From: Shewanella electrica
Lineage (GTDB): Bacteria > Pseudomonadota > Gammaproteobacteria > Enterobacterales > Shewanellaceae
Assembly (NCBI RefSeq): GCF_022321485.1
Contig: NZ_JAKOGG010000007.1
Coordinates: forward strand, 62,001 to 126,000
Length of the DNA: 64,000 nt
Reading direction: 5' to 3'
Below the pieces are notes generated by a model. That model was not told the DNA's origin. It searched no databases and saw nothing but the letters and a program-made list of their open reading frames with translations. The position numbers and the translations under genes were made by a program. Shown piece by piece: positions 26,515 through 35,259 of the stretch (its first letter is position 1; each line of letters starts with the position of its first letter).

Positions 26515-27846
26515 ATGGACACCATTTTAATCATCGATGACAACAGCGCCGTGCGTGATGCACTGTCGCTCCTGTTGAATGTGAACGGTTTTCAGACCGA
26601 TGTGGCTGCCACACCCACGGCGGGCGTAAAGCGGTTGGCACAAGGTGATATCGCCTTGGTGATCCAAGATATGAACTTTAGCCGTGACCAGACCGATGGC
26701 AGCGAAGGCAAACAGCTGTTTTATGCGATTCGCCAAGATTTTCCCGATCTGCCAGTCATTCTGTTAACCGCGTGGGCTGAGTTAGAAACTGCGGTGGAAC
26801 TGGTGAAAGCCGGTGCGGCCGATTACCTCGGTAAACCGTGGGATGATGCCAAGCTACTGGCGACGGTGAATAATCTGCTAGAGCTGGCAGAACTCTCAGG
26901 TCAGCAGCGGCAGCAGCAGCGTGAGCTATCGGAACGGCGCCAGCACACGGCGCAAAAGTACAACGTTGCTGGGTTGATTTACCAAGCCGAAGTGATGCAA
27001 CGTTTGGTGGAAACCGCACTGCAAGTGGCGCGCGCCGATGTGCCGATTTTGATCACTGGCCCCAACGGCGCTGGTAAAGAGAAAATTGCCGAACTGATCC
27101 AGCAAAACTCCGCAGTGAAAACTGGGCCGTTTATTCGCGTCAATGCCGGGGCTTTGCCCGCAGACTTGATGGAAGCGGAACTGTTTGGTGCCGAATCCGG
27201 TGCCTATACCGGCCTCAATAAAACCCGCATTGGCCGCTTTGAAGCCGCTGATGGCGGCACGCTATTTCTCGATGAAATTGGCAATCTGTCGCTTAGCGGC
27301 CAGATGAAGTTACTGCGGGTGTTGCAGACTGGCGAGTTTGAACGGCTTGGCTCATCGCAAACGCGCCACTGCCAAGTTCGGTTAATCTCGGCCACCAATA
27401 CTGACTTGCCGCAAGCAATCCGCGCTGGCGCGTTTCGTGAAGATCTGTTCTACCGCCTCAATGTGATTGAGCTGCAATTGCCAGCGTTGCATCAACGCCG
27501 TGAAGATATTTTGCCGTTAGCGCGGCATTTTCTGGCGGGGCGTGAACTGAGCTTAGAGGCGGTACGCGCGCTAGAAAGCTACGACTGGCCGGGCAACGTA
27601 CGCGAACTGCAAAATATCCTGACGCGTGCCTCCCTGCTGGCACCGAGTAATATCATCGGCGTAGCCGACTTAGGTTTGCCAGCGGCGCCGCAATTGGCAC
27701 CTCGGCCAGCGTTTGAGCCAGATGCCGAGCAGATCCAAACCACGCTCGCCAACACCAGTTCGGTTGCCGAAGCGGCGCGGCAGCTTGGGTTATCGCGCCA
27801 AGCGCTGTATCGGCGCATGGACAAATATGGAATTAACCATTCGTGA
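26515..27846 (+). CDS. NtrC-family sigma-54-dependent response regulator
   Basis: Activator of 443 residues. The receiver domain (1-125) has the DD pair at 8-9, phospho-acceptor D52 in VIQDMNFSRDQTDGSEG (a characteristic insertion after the aspartate), T of LLTAW, and K of GKPW. The AAA+ domain (about 150-380) has Walker A GPNGAGKEK and Walker B GGTLFLDEIG. The sigma-54 contact loop reads GAYTGL (229-234) rather than the canonical GAFTGA. The C-terminal Fis-type helix-turn-helix is VAEAARQLGLSRQALYRRM. It very likely binds the CGGACAG sites and activates the sigma-54 promoter at the head of this operon, giving autoregulation. Confidence 0.92.
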   Translation: MDTILIIDDNSAVRDALSLLLNVNGFQTDVAATPTAGVKRLAQGDIALVIQDMNFSRDQTDGSEGKQLFYAIRQDFPDLPVILLTAWAELETAVELVKAGAADYLGKPWDDAKLLATVNNLLELAELSGQQRQQQRELSERRQHTAQKYNVAGLIYQAEVMQRLVETALQVARADVPILITGPNGAGKEKIAELIQQNSAVKTGPFIRVNAGALPADLMEAELFGAESGAYTGLNKTRIGRFEAADGGTLFLDEIGNLSLSGQMKLLRVLQTGEFERLGSSQTRHCQVRLISATNTDLPQAIRAGAFREDLFYRLNVIELQLPALHQRREDILPLARHFLAGRELSLEAVRALESYDWPGNVRELQNILTRASLLAPSNIIGVADLGLPAAPQLAPRPAFEPDAEQIQTTLANTSSVAEAARQLGLSRQALYRRMDKYGINHS

Positions 27847-29177
27847 ATATGGGACTCAGTGTTGAAGGCAAGCTCACTGCCGTGTTGATTATCGCGCTGG
27901 GGGCGGCGGCCGCTAGCGTAATGGTGAGCAGCTATTGGCAGTGGCCGATTGCCCTGTCATTGCTGGTGGCGGGGTTGCTTGGCGGTGGGGTCGGCTTAGT
28001 GGTTGGTCGCAGCGTCACGCGGCGCATCAATCACGGCTTACAAGCGCTCGATACTGGGCTGATGAACTTTCAGGATAACGACTTTTCGGTGTCGCTCAGT
28101 GTCAGCGGTAACGATGAGTTAAGCCAATTAGCTCAACGGTTTAACCAAGCGTCCGACAGCATGCGCAAACAGCGCGCCGATATCTTTCAGCGTGAATTGC
28201 TGCTCGATACCGTGTTGCAAAATACCTCGCTGGCGATCCTGCTCGCCGATGAACAGGGGCGCGTGTTGTTCGCCAACATCGCCGCCCGTCATCTATTGGG
28301 GCAGGGCAGTATGTTGGAACATAAAACCTTAGCCGAGGTGAGCGCTGCCAATGAGGATGTGGCAGCGATAATCACTCAGCCGCGCGATGGCGTGTTTTCT
28401 ATACTGCGTGGCGATGAACAGCAGATCTGGCATTTAAGTTACGCCAACATGCGCATGAACGGCATGGCGTTGCAGTTGTACCAATTTAAACCGTTAACGC
28501 AGGAGCTGACCCAAGCGGAGATCCAAACTTGGAAGAAGGTGATTCGGGTGATCAGCCATGAGTTGAACAACTCGTTAGCGCCGATCAGCTCAATGGCCCA
28601 CTCAGGGCAAAAATTGCTGCAGCACACCGCCGATCCAGCACTGCTACAAAAAATCTTTACCACCATCGCCGAGCGCAGCGCCCATCTGCACAGCTTTTTG
28701 CAGGAGTATGCCGACTTTGCTCGCCTACCGCAGCCGCATGCCGCCGCGTTTTATTGGCGCGATTTGTTAGAAACGTTGCGCGGTATTCGGCCGTTTACCT
28801 TAGTGGGCGAACTGCCAACACAAGCCAGTTGGGGTGATCGCCGCCAGTTAGCGCAAGTGCTGGTCAATCTGTTTAAAAACGCCAGCGAAGCGGGCACCGC
28901 CGAGCAAGATATCACCTTGGAAATTCGCCAAACACCACATCGCCAGTGGTTGATGGTGTGTGATCGTGGCAGCGGCATGAGCGATGAAACCCTGCGCAAT
29001 GCGCTGCTGCCGTTTTACTCCACCAAGACCGAAGGCACGGGGTTAGGGTTAGCGCTGTGTCGCGAAATCATTGAAAACCATGGCGGGCAGATGGCGATCC
29101 GCAACCGCGACGGCGGCGGCTTAGAGGTGAGTTTTTGGTTGCCGATGCCGCCAGAAGACGCCTCGGCGCGGGATTAA
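27843..29177 (+). CDS. Sensor histidine kinase, partner of the NtrC-type regulator
   Basis: 444 residues. Two N-terminal membrane helices (about 9-30 and 36-56) are separated by only a few residues, so there is almost no periplasmic sensor. A HAMP-like linker and a PAS-like domain (about 120-215, LLDTVLQNTSLAILLADEQGRVLFAN) follow. The dimerisation/phosphoacceptor helix carries H239 in ISHELNNSLAPISS, and the ATPase domain has an N box (LVNLFKNASEAG), G1 (DRGSGM) and G2 (GTGLGLALC). The GTG start overlaps the regulator's stop by four bases, so translation is coupled. With so little periplasmic sequence, it probably senses membrane state or the transporter itself. Confidence 0.92.
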   Translation: MNMGLSVEGKLTAVLIIALGAAAASVMVSSYWQWPIALSLLVAGLLGGGVGLVVGRSVTRRINHGLQALDTGLMNFQDNDFSVSLSVSGNDELSQLAQRFNQASDSMRKQRADIFQRELLLDTVLQNTSLAILLADEQGRVLFANIAARHLLGQGSMLEHKTLAEVSAANEDVAAIITQPRDGVFSILRGDEQQIWHLSYANMRMNGMALQLYQFKPLTQELTQAEIQTWKKVIRVISHELNNSLAPISSMAHSGQKLLQHTADPALLQKIFTTIAERSAHLHSFLQEYADFARLPQPHAAAFYWRDLLETLRGIRPFTLVGELPTQASWGDRRQLAQVLVNLFKNASEAGTAEQDITLEIRQTPHRQWLMVCDRGSGMSDETLRNALLPFYSTKTEGTGLGLALCREIIENHGGQMAIRNRDGGGLEVSFWLPMPPEDASARD

Positions 29178-29214
29178 TACCGCGCCAACCGCATTGATAA
29201 CCTTGCTATAAAAA

Positions 29215-29247
29215 AGCAGCCGCAGCAAATGGTTGCCTGCGGCTGCT
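29215..29247 (-). terminator. Terminator between the kinase and phytase genes
   Basis: AGCAGCCGCAG and CTGCGGCTGCT arms around an 11-base loop. Read on the minus strand it is followed by a run of T residues, ending the phytase transcript. The same stem may end the plus-strand efflux operon. Confidence 0.8.
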
Positions 29248-29276
29248 GTTACCCAGCACGATGAACGCTTGCTGGG

Positions 29277-31187
29277 TTAGTTGTTTGCTGGCGTAATTGC
29301 CAGCGTCTTCAGTACGGTGTTCCAATCCACATACTTAAAGTTTTGCGGCTCGTCCGGCAGACGATTGCGGCCATCTTGCACTACCAATAAGCCGTGCGGA
29401 TATTGGCTGCCCACCGGCGTGCTGACCACATCGAGCCCGTCAGTTTCTGAGGCACCATCAATGCCAGTGTGGGCATCAAGGCCGATGCGGAAACTACCGC
29501 GATAGGCGTATGGCGCTATGCCGTCAAACACCGCGTAGCTGTCGTTACCTTGGCTCGACACCACTAACAGCGGATGTTCGCCGCTGGTGATCTCCATGCC
29601 CTCAATATCGGCCACCAGTGCCGGGCCAACATCGGCCACTTTGCTCAATTCAGTGCTCGCGTCTTGGTGGGCATCCGCCGTCCACACGGCTACATCTTCT
29701 TCACCGACAAACAGGCGACCGCGCTCATCATCCACCGCGCAACCTTCAGGTTGGCTAGCCACGCTTAAGCGGCGCACTCTTTGCGACGTGAGTTCACCGT
29801 TGTTGGCGCTGATCAGGTACTGGTCGATACGGCCAGTTTTGTCGTTGGCGAACACATAGAATTTACCGTCGATTTTGCCCATGCACAGGCCGTAGATCGG
29901 GGCGAGATCTGACGGTTGCTTGCCGATGCGGAACACGTCGCCGTTGTGGCGCAGGCCATAAAACATCAGCGAATCATCTTCGCGTTTACTGGCGGCGGCC
30001 AGACCAATGGTTTCGCCGTTAAAGCTAAACCCATCACGCACATCGACGTTGTTTAACTTGCCATCGCCAAAGCGGCTGACCAGTTTGGCGTCGAGGTCAT
30101 ACACATACAGGCCATCTTTTTTGTGGGTGCCTAAAATACGTGACTGCTGCGGATTAACTGGATTGACCCAAATGGCGGGATCGTCCATCACATCACCAGT
30201 ACGATCCGCTGGCGGTGTTTCAGCGTTGGCGTGCACCATCGGCAGCACCGCTTCTGGCGCGCTGCTGGCCGAGGCCAGTTCGACACTAACGGCACTGCCA
30301 TCATCGCGGTTGATGATGATGCGGCTTTGCCCTTGGCGGCTGACACTGGCGCTGAGTGTTTCGGTGTCGCTGGCGGTCATCGACAGCGCGGTGTGCGGCG
30401 TTTTTTGCTGGCGGCTAGCTTGTTGCAACGCGGTGACGCTCCAATACATCAGCTGTTTACCGGCTTCATCAATGGCAAACAGGTTGCCTTGCTCATCGGT
30501 GGTCAGGCTTTTTGGTTCGGCGGACAGCGTGCCCCAAGGTTGCAGTTGCGCCACTGGCGTGCGCTCGGCGGTGGTTTCTAGCCGTGCCGGCGTGCGCCAA
30601 ATACCAATGCCTTCTTCCAAGGTGTACAGCCAGCCGTGGTTGTCATCTACCGCGCAGGCGGCCACTTTTTGCGGCTGATTGATATCGCGCATCAACAGTG
30701 GCGCGTTGAGCCATTGCTGGTCTTGCGCCAGTAACCATTGCTGCGCGTGGCTGGCACCATCCTGCACAAACAGCGACAGGGTGCGGTTTTGCGCATCGCG
30801 GAACAGACACAAGCTGTCGGGTTGCAGTTTATCCAGCCGCCATTGCAACTGTTGTTGCAGCGGCGCATTTTCGCTAAAGCTGGCAATGGTGATGCTATTG
30901 GCGCGTTCATCTAAGGTGGCCGCGACCCAATCATGCCCAAAGCGTTTGACGCTGAGTTGGTCAAACTCGCCAGCCAGTTGGCTGTTGCCGCTGTGATTAC
31001 GCAACTGCATGCCCTGTTTTTCGCTGACGCTGACTAAGGTGCTGGCGTCACCACTTTGCCAACTGGCCGAAGCGGTTGGGTGATTTAACGGTGTTGCTTG
31101 GATCAGCGCACTGCTGGGTTGTTGGCAGCCCGCCAACAACAGTAACGGTAGGGCAGTGACCAGTTGAGATAAGGCAAAATTCTTCAT
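29277..31187 (-). CDS. Two-domain beta-propeller phytase, lipoprotein
   Basis: Hydrolyses phytate to release phosphate, calcium-dependent in this family. The 636 residues begin with a lipoprotein signal (LLLLAGC lipobox). A divergent propeller-like domain (about 45-320) is followed by a complete beta-propeller phytase domain (about 325-636). The latter has family phrases DDPAIWVNP, GTHKKDGLYVYDL, KLNNVDVRDGF, QPEGCAVDDERGRLFVGEED and ETDGLDV. The arrangement of an incomplete plus a complete domain resembles known dual-domain phytases. It is coded two bases after a TonB-dependent receptor, suggesting joint capture of phytate or its products. The N-terminal domain is much less conserved. Confidence 0.88.
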   Translation of the reverse strand: MKNFALSQLVTALPLLLLAGCQQPSSALIQATPLNHPTASASWQSGDASTLVSVSEKQGMQLRNHSGNSQLAGEFDQLSVKRFGHDWVAATLDERANSITIASFSENAPLQQQLQWRLDKLQPDSLCLFRDAQNRTLSLFVQDGASHAQQWLLAQDQQWLNAPLLMRDINQPQKVAACAVDDNHGWLYTLEEGIGIWRTPARLETTAERTPVAQLQPWGTLSAEPKSLTTDEQGNLFAIDEAGKQLMYWSVTALQQASRQQKTPHTALSMTASDTETLSASVSRQGQSRIIINRDDGSAVSVELASASSAPEAVLPMVHANAETPPADRTGDVMDDPAIWVNPVNPQQSRILGTHKKDGLYVYDLDAKLVSRFGDGKLNNVDVRDGFSFNGETIGLAAASKREDDSLMFYGLRHNGDVFRIGKQPSDLAPIYGLCMGKIDGKFYVFANDKTGRIDQYLISANNGELTSQRVRRLSVASQPEGCAVDDERGRLFVGEEDVAVWTADAHQDASTELSKVADVGPALVADIEGMEITSGEHPLLVVSSQGNDSYAVFDGIAPYAYRGSFRIGLDAHTGIDGASETDGLDVVSTPVGSQYPHGLLVVQDGRNRLPDEPQNFKYVDWNTVLKTLAITPANN

Positions 31188-31189
31188 GA

Positions 31190-33973
31190 TTAAAATCCGC
31201 TGATGTTGATACCAATTTGATAAGTTGGGCCGTAATCCTCGTATTGTGCGTTACGGGCGGCGCTGCCTGAGTAGGTGTAGTAAGGCTCGTCGTTAATATT
31301 GAGTGCTTTGAAATAGACCATCACATCCTTACTGACAAAGCCTTTGGCGATAAAATCAAACTGCAGGTGTTCCTGCTGGTAGATGTCGTAGTCGGCATCA
31401 TCTAACGCGCCAATCTCGGTCAGGTAATTCGATTTGTAGGCGGCGGAGAAACGTAAACTCAAATACTCGTTTTCGTACCCCAGCGCGATGTTACCGGTGG
31501 TATTCGACTGGCTTGGAAAACGAATGTCGCGGCGTTGTAACTCACCATCATCTAGCCAGCTAATGCTCGCCTCAGAATGGGTGAGGGTTAAGTTAGCACT
31601 GAACAGCAGGCCATTCCAAGGTTCGGGCAGACTATCCAGCTTTTGCGCAAAGTTAAATTCAGCGCCATATAACTTAGAGCTATCACCGTTGATAAAGGTG
31701 GTTGCTTTATCATAGTTTTCATAGCCGCTACGGCCGGCTAAATCCGCTTCATAGATGAAGTTGTCGATAGCTTTGTAAAACAAACCCGCCGAGAGCACAC
31801 CCGATTCGCCCATGTAGTATTCGGCGGAAATGTCATAGTTGGCCGATTCCAGCGGTTGCAGCGCGGGGTTACCAAAGCTGGCTTCTGGCGCGTCGGAATT
31901 GCCTTCTAACAGATAGCCCGGGGAGACCTGTTCAAAGGTGGGACGCACTAAGGAGTTAGTCCAGGCGGCGCGCAAGATTACGTCGCTGCTGATGCCATAA
32001 CGAAACTGGACTGACGGCAGCCAGTTGTCATAATCGTTGCCGACATGGCGCGCACTGAACTGGTCGTTGGGTTCATCATATTGCCAGCCATCGCCGCGCA
32101 GTGAGGTGTCTTCGTAACGTACCCCCGCCACCATGCGCAGTTTACCCCAGTCGGAGGTTGCCATCAGGTAAGCGGCGTTCACATCTTCGTGGATCACATA
32201 GTCGTTTAGCGTCGATTCGAGCGGGTCAACATTGTCGTCGCGGTTGAGTGAAGCGAGTAACTGATGGATGCTGTGATCTTGAATGCGCGGGCCAAATTTG
32301 CCGAACTCGTAGTCCACCTCGGTGCCAGCATAATCGGCGAGGGTAAGCGCGGTGCCGCTCACGCCTTGTTCGTCTAAGTCTTTATATAACCAGTGGGTTT
32401 CTTCGTTAGATTTTTTGCGGCGATTGATTTTGATGCCGCTTTTCAGTTGCAGCACCACATCGTCCAAGTAGAGATTACGGCTCAAATCGAGGCGGCCATT
32501 GTAGCTGCTGTCTTTGGCGTCGGAGTTCACCACTTCAATCTCGTCTAACTCATAGCCGCTGGCATCGTAAAATGCTTCTGGCCCGCTGATCACCGGCTTG
32601 CGGGTAGATTGGTAGCTTAGGCCGTCAGCAAATTTTTGCTCGAATGCCGCACCGGCGATGCCGTTTGGGTTAGTTTCTTCCGCTTCGCTCCAGCCGAATT
32701 GGCTGCTCAGTTGCCAATCCTCAATATCGGATTTGCTGCCGAGCACGATAGATTTGATGGTTTGCACCTCTTCGCGGGATTTCAGCTCACGGCTGACTTT
32801 GCCGCTTTGTTGGTCATCACCTAGCGCTAAACCATCACCAAATTTGCTGACAATGGCATTGCGGCTTTCTTGGTCGGCAAAACGACTGTACAGCGTGCGC
32901 AGGTAAACTTGGTTATTTTGATTGGGGCGCCAGTCAAAGTTGGCCGCGAGACCTAAACGTTCGCGCTCGATTTGATAATCGCGCATCTGCACTTTTTCCA
33001 GCAGTGGCCCTTGATCGCCCAACTGCCAATCACCGCCGGTTTCCACGTTATCGGAGCCAAACTTGCGGACCGCATTACTGGCCGCCAGCGCCATGCCAAA
33101 GTCATCATCTAAGCCGCCGATAGCAAAGCGATCGCTGTAGGTTGCGGCCAGTTTATTGCCATATTCTGATTGATGCGTGTCAAAGCTACCCTCGGCAGTC
33201 AGCTTGGTGAAACGACCGTCTTTATCGAACGCCGATAAGCTTTTGATATCCACCGCGCCACCGAGCGAGTCGGCGTCCATATCGGGGGTGAGTGTTTTTG
33301 TGACGGTAAGTGATTGCAGTAAGTCGGATGGGATCACATCTAGCGCCACCGCTCGCGAGCCAGCTTCTGGCGCGGGCAGTTGTGCGCCGTTATAGGTGAC
33401 GGCGTTTAAATCTGGCGATAAACCGCGTACCCGCACAAAGCGGCCTTCGCCTTGGTCGCGCTCAATCGACAAACCAGCCATACGTTGCAGCGATTCGGCG
33501 GCGTTGGAGTCCGGGAATTCACCGATAGCATCGGCCGACGACACGGTAATAAAGTTATCCGCATTACGTTGCGCATTAAGTGAGGCACTGAGTGCGCCGC
33601 CTTGACCAATGACCGCTACGTGCTCAATGTCACTGGCATCTAAGCTGAAGTTGATGGTGGCATTTTGGCTGGCGTCGACACGCAGCTGTTTGCTCTGCTG
33701 GTGGCTGCCAGTGCCCGCCAGCAGTTGGTATTGACCCGCCGCCAGATCGCGAAACTGATAGTGTCCCGCAGCATCAGTCAGTTGCGGCCGACTTTGGCCC
33801 TGCAAGCTGACGCTAACGCCCTGAATCGGCTGACCTTGCGGGTCGGTAACTGTGCCAGTAATTTCAGCGGCAATACTTGGCATCGCTGCGGTGGTCAGAA
33901 CAATGGCACAAGCCATCGCTAGTGGCGTCTTGCGGCTGCGTAGTGGTTGGCGGCCAACAGTGGTGCGGGTCAT
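31190..33973 (-). CDS. TonB-dependent outer membrane receptor in the phytase operon
   Basis: Outer-membrane active transporter of 927 residues from the ATG at 33973, chosen because GGAGAG lies just upstream and a signal peptide follows (SRKTPLAMACAIVLTTAAMPSIAA). The frame is open 12 codons further. After the signal there is a CarboxypepD_reg-like beta domain (EITGTVTDPQGQPIQGVSVSLQG, about 35-115), the plug (about 130-260, with NAAESLQRMAGLSIERDQGEGRFVRVRG), and a 22-strand barrel ending in YGPTYQIGINISGF with the terminal aromatic. This fits the Xanthomonas/Caulobacter-type receptor group. Adjacent phytase suggests an inositol phosphate-linked substrate. Confidence 0.92.
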   Translation of the reverse strand: MTRTTVGRQPLRSRKTPLAMACAIVLTTAAMPSIAAEITGTVTDPQGQPIQGVSVSLQGQSRPQLTDAAGHYQFRDLAAGQYQLLAGTGSHQQSKQLRVDASQNATINFSLDASDIEHVAVIGQGGALSASLNAQRNADNFITVSSADAIGEFPDSNAAESLQRMAGLSIERDQGEGRFVRVRGLSPDLNAVTYNGAQLPAPEAGSRAVALDVIPSDLLQSLTVTKTLTPDMDADSLGGAVDIKSLSAFDKDGRFTKLTAEGSFDTHQSEYGNKLAATYSDRFAIGGLDDDFGMALAASNAVRKFGSDNVETGGDWQLGDQGPLLEKVQMRDYQIERERLGLAANFDWRPNQNNQVYLRTLYSRFADQESRNAIVSKFGDGLALGDDQQSGKVSRELKSREEVQTIKSIVLGSKSDIEDWQLSSQFGWSEAEETNPNGIAGAAFEQKFADGLSYQSTRKPVISGPEAFYDASGYELDEIEVVNSDAKDSSYNGRLDLSRNLYLDDVVLQLKSGIKINRRKKSNEETHWLYKDLDEQGVSGTALTLADYAGTEVDYEFGKFGPRIQDHSIHQLLASLNRDDNVDPLESTLNDYVIHEDVNAAYLMATSDWGKLRMVAGVRYEDTSLRGDGWQYDEPNDQFSARHVGNDYDNWLPSVQFRYGISSDVILRAAWTNSLVRPTFEQVSPGYLLEGNSDAPEASFGNPALQPLESANYDISAEYYMGESGVLSAGLFYKAIDNFIYEADLAGRSGYENYDKATTFINGDSSKLYGAEFNFAQKLDSLPEPWNGLLFSANLTLTHSEASISWLDDGELQRRDIRFPSQSNTTGNIALGYENEYLSLRFSAAYKSNYLTEIGALDDADYDIYQQEHLQFDFIAKGFVSKDVMVYFKALNINDEPYYTYSGSAARNAQYEDYGPTYQIGINISGF

Positions 33974-34311
33974 TTTTTCTCTCCGAAAAATTCTGATTGC
34001 AGGGTTCACGCCGCAACAAGCTAAAAAGGAAATGTGTCAGTAACATGTCAGCCCACTGCGGCACGGCCGATTAGCAGGCAAATTGCCGTGTTAATCGGGC
34101 GGTTTGAGCTGATTTGACCCGTGCGCTGGCGTGGCAAAACTGCTGAGTTATCGCGCAAATCGCCCCGCTGACTGCGCCCGTTCGTTTTTGTTCACGCCTG
34201 CTACCGAGTTGGCTGAGCTGGTTTGACTCGGGGTCAAACTAGCTCAGGTGAAGATGTAGTGTTTACGGTTAACCCGTGCTGGCTGTCATCGCAGCTTCAT
34301 AAACACGGGCT
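33974..34311. other. Divergent regulatory region of the phytase operon and GGDEF gene
   Basis: Non-coding. It holds the long palindrome at 34213-34247 and a third half-site GAGCTGATTTGAC (34106-34118). No clear -35/-10 pair was picked with confidence. Confidence 0.5.
34213..34247. promoter_or_regulatory. 35-bp near-perfect palindrome, candidate operator
   Basis: Arms CTGAGCTGGTTTGAC (34213-34227) and GTCAAACTAGCTCAG (34233-34247) are inverted copies with one mismatch around TCGGG. No T-run follows, so an operator is more likely than a terminator. A related half-site lies at 34106-34118. Confidence 0.65.
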
Positions 34312-35259
34312 ATGCTCGCGACCATGAACACCTTATTGCCTAAAAAAACCAAGCTGCTGACATGGCCGGTGCTGCACCAAGGGAAGCTCGCCTTGACCTT
34401 GCTGGTGGCGCTGCTGCTGAGTATTGCCGCTTGCTCCTCCGGTATGCCAAAAACCTGGCAGCAGGTCGACATGTTCGATGTGGTCGGTGAGTCAGCCGCG
34501 AGCCTAATGGCGCTGTTTTGGTTGTGGTTGCTGATGATCAGTCGCCCGCGCGGCCGCGTTACCAATTGGTTGATTGTTGGCACCAGCTTGTATTGGCTAA
34601 CAACGGTGCTGGACCTTATCGATGAATTTATTAAGTATCCCGCCGATATGCGGCTGTTTGCTTGGTTGGAATCGCTGCCGGTGCCGGTCGGTATGGTGAT
34701 GATCTCTATCGGCTTAGTGCAGTGGCTGGCAGAGCAGCAGTCGATCAACCGACAACTGGCACAACGAGAACATTTTCAGCGTGAACACCAACTGATCGAT
34801 CCGGTCACACAACTCTACAATGCGCGCTACTTTATGCTGCAACTGCAACGTGAGATCGCCCTGCATCGTCTGACGGATAAACCGCTGGCGGTGGCGATTG
34901 TCGATATTGACGGCTTCGCGCAGCTTAACCGTCGCTGGGGCATGGCGGTGGCCGATAACTGCTTGCGCTCGCTCGCGGGTGCCATTGAGTTGCGGCTGCG
35001 GGCACAAGATTTAGCTTGCCGCTTCACCAGCGATCGTTTTGTGATGCTGTTGCCGGAAACCACCACCGAGCTGGCGACAGCGGTGATCGATGGGCTGCAT
35101 CAGCACAGCGAGATGCTGCAACCGCAGCCGTTGGCGGTCACCGCAGTCACCATCAACCTCAACGATAACGAATCGGCCGATGAGCTAATGACGCGCCTGA
35201 CCATGCGCTTAGATTGGCAAAAGCGCTGCCGCTATGCGGACGGGCAGGGAGCGGCGTAA
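34312..35259 (+). CDS. Membrane protein with degenerate GGDEF domain
   Basis: 315 residues: N-terminal hydrophobic segments (about 25-45, 60-80, 86-105, 125-145) and a C-terminal GGDEF-type domain (about 165-312, opening DPVTQLYNARYF). The active-site motif is replaced by TSDRF, so diguanylate cyclase activity is unlikely. The inhibitory-site motif RxxD (RAQD) at the correct spacing is kept, so it may act as a c-di-GMP receptor. It overlaps the next gene by one base (TAATG), indicating an operon with the AraC-type regulator. The start could instead be the ATG at 34324. Confidence 0.8.
   Translation: MLATMNTLLPKKTKLLTWPVLHQGKLALTLLVALLLSIAACSSGMPKTWQQVDMFDVVGESAASLMALFWLWLLMISRPRGRVTNWLIVGTSLYWLTTVLDLIDEFIKYPADMRLFAWLESLPVPVGMVMISIGLVQWLAEQQSINRQLAQREHFQREHQLIDPVTQLYNARYFMLQLQREIALHRLTDKPLAVAIVDIDGFAQLNRRWGMAVADNCLRSLAGAIELRLRAQDLACRFTSDRFVMLLPETTTELATAVIDGLHQHSEMLQPQPLAVTAVTINLNDNESADELMTRLTMRLDWQKRCRYADGQGAA

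Noticed and set aside
30007-30678. 223-codon antisense frame in the phytase gene
   Set aside because: Low-complexity Ser/Leu-rich translation typical of the reverse strand of a GC-rich gene.
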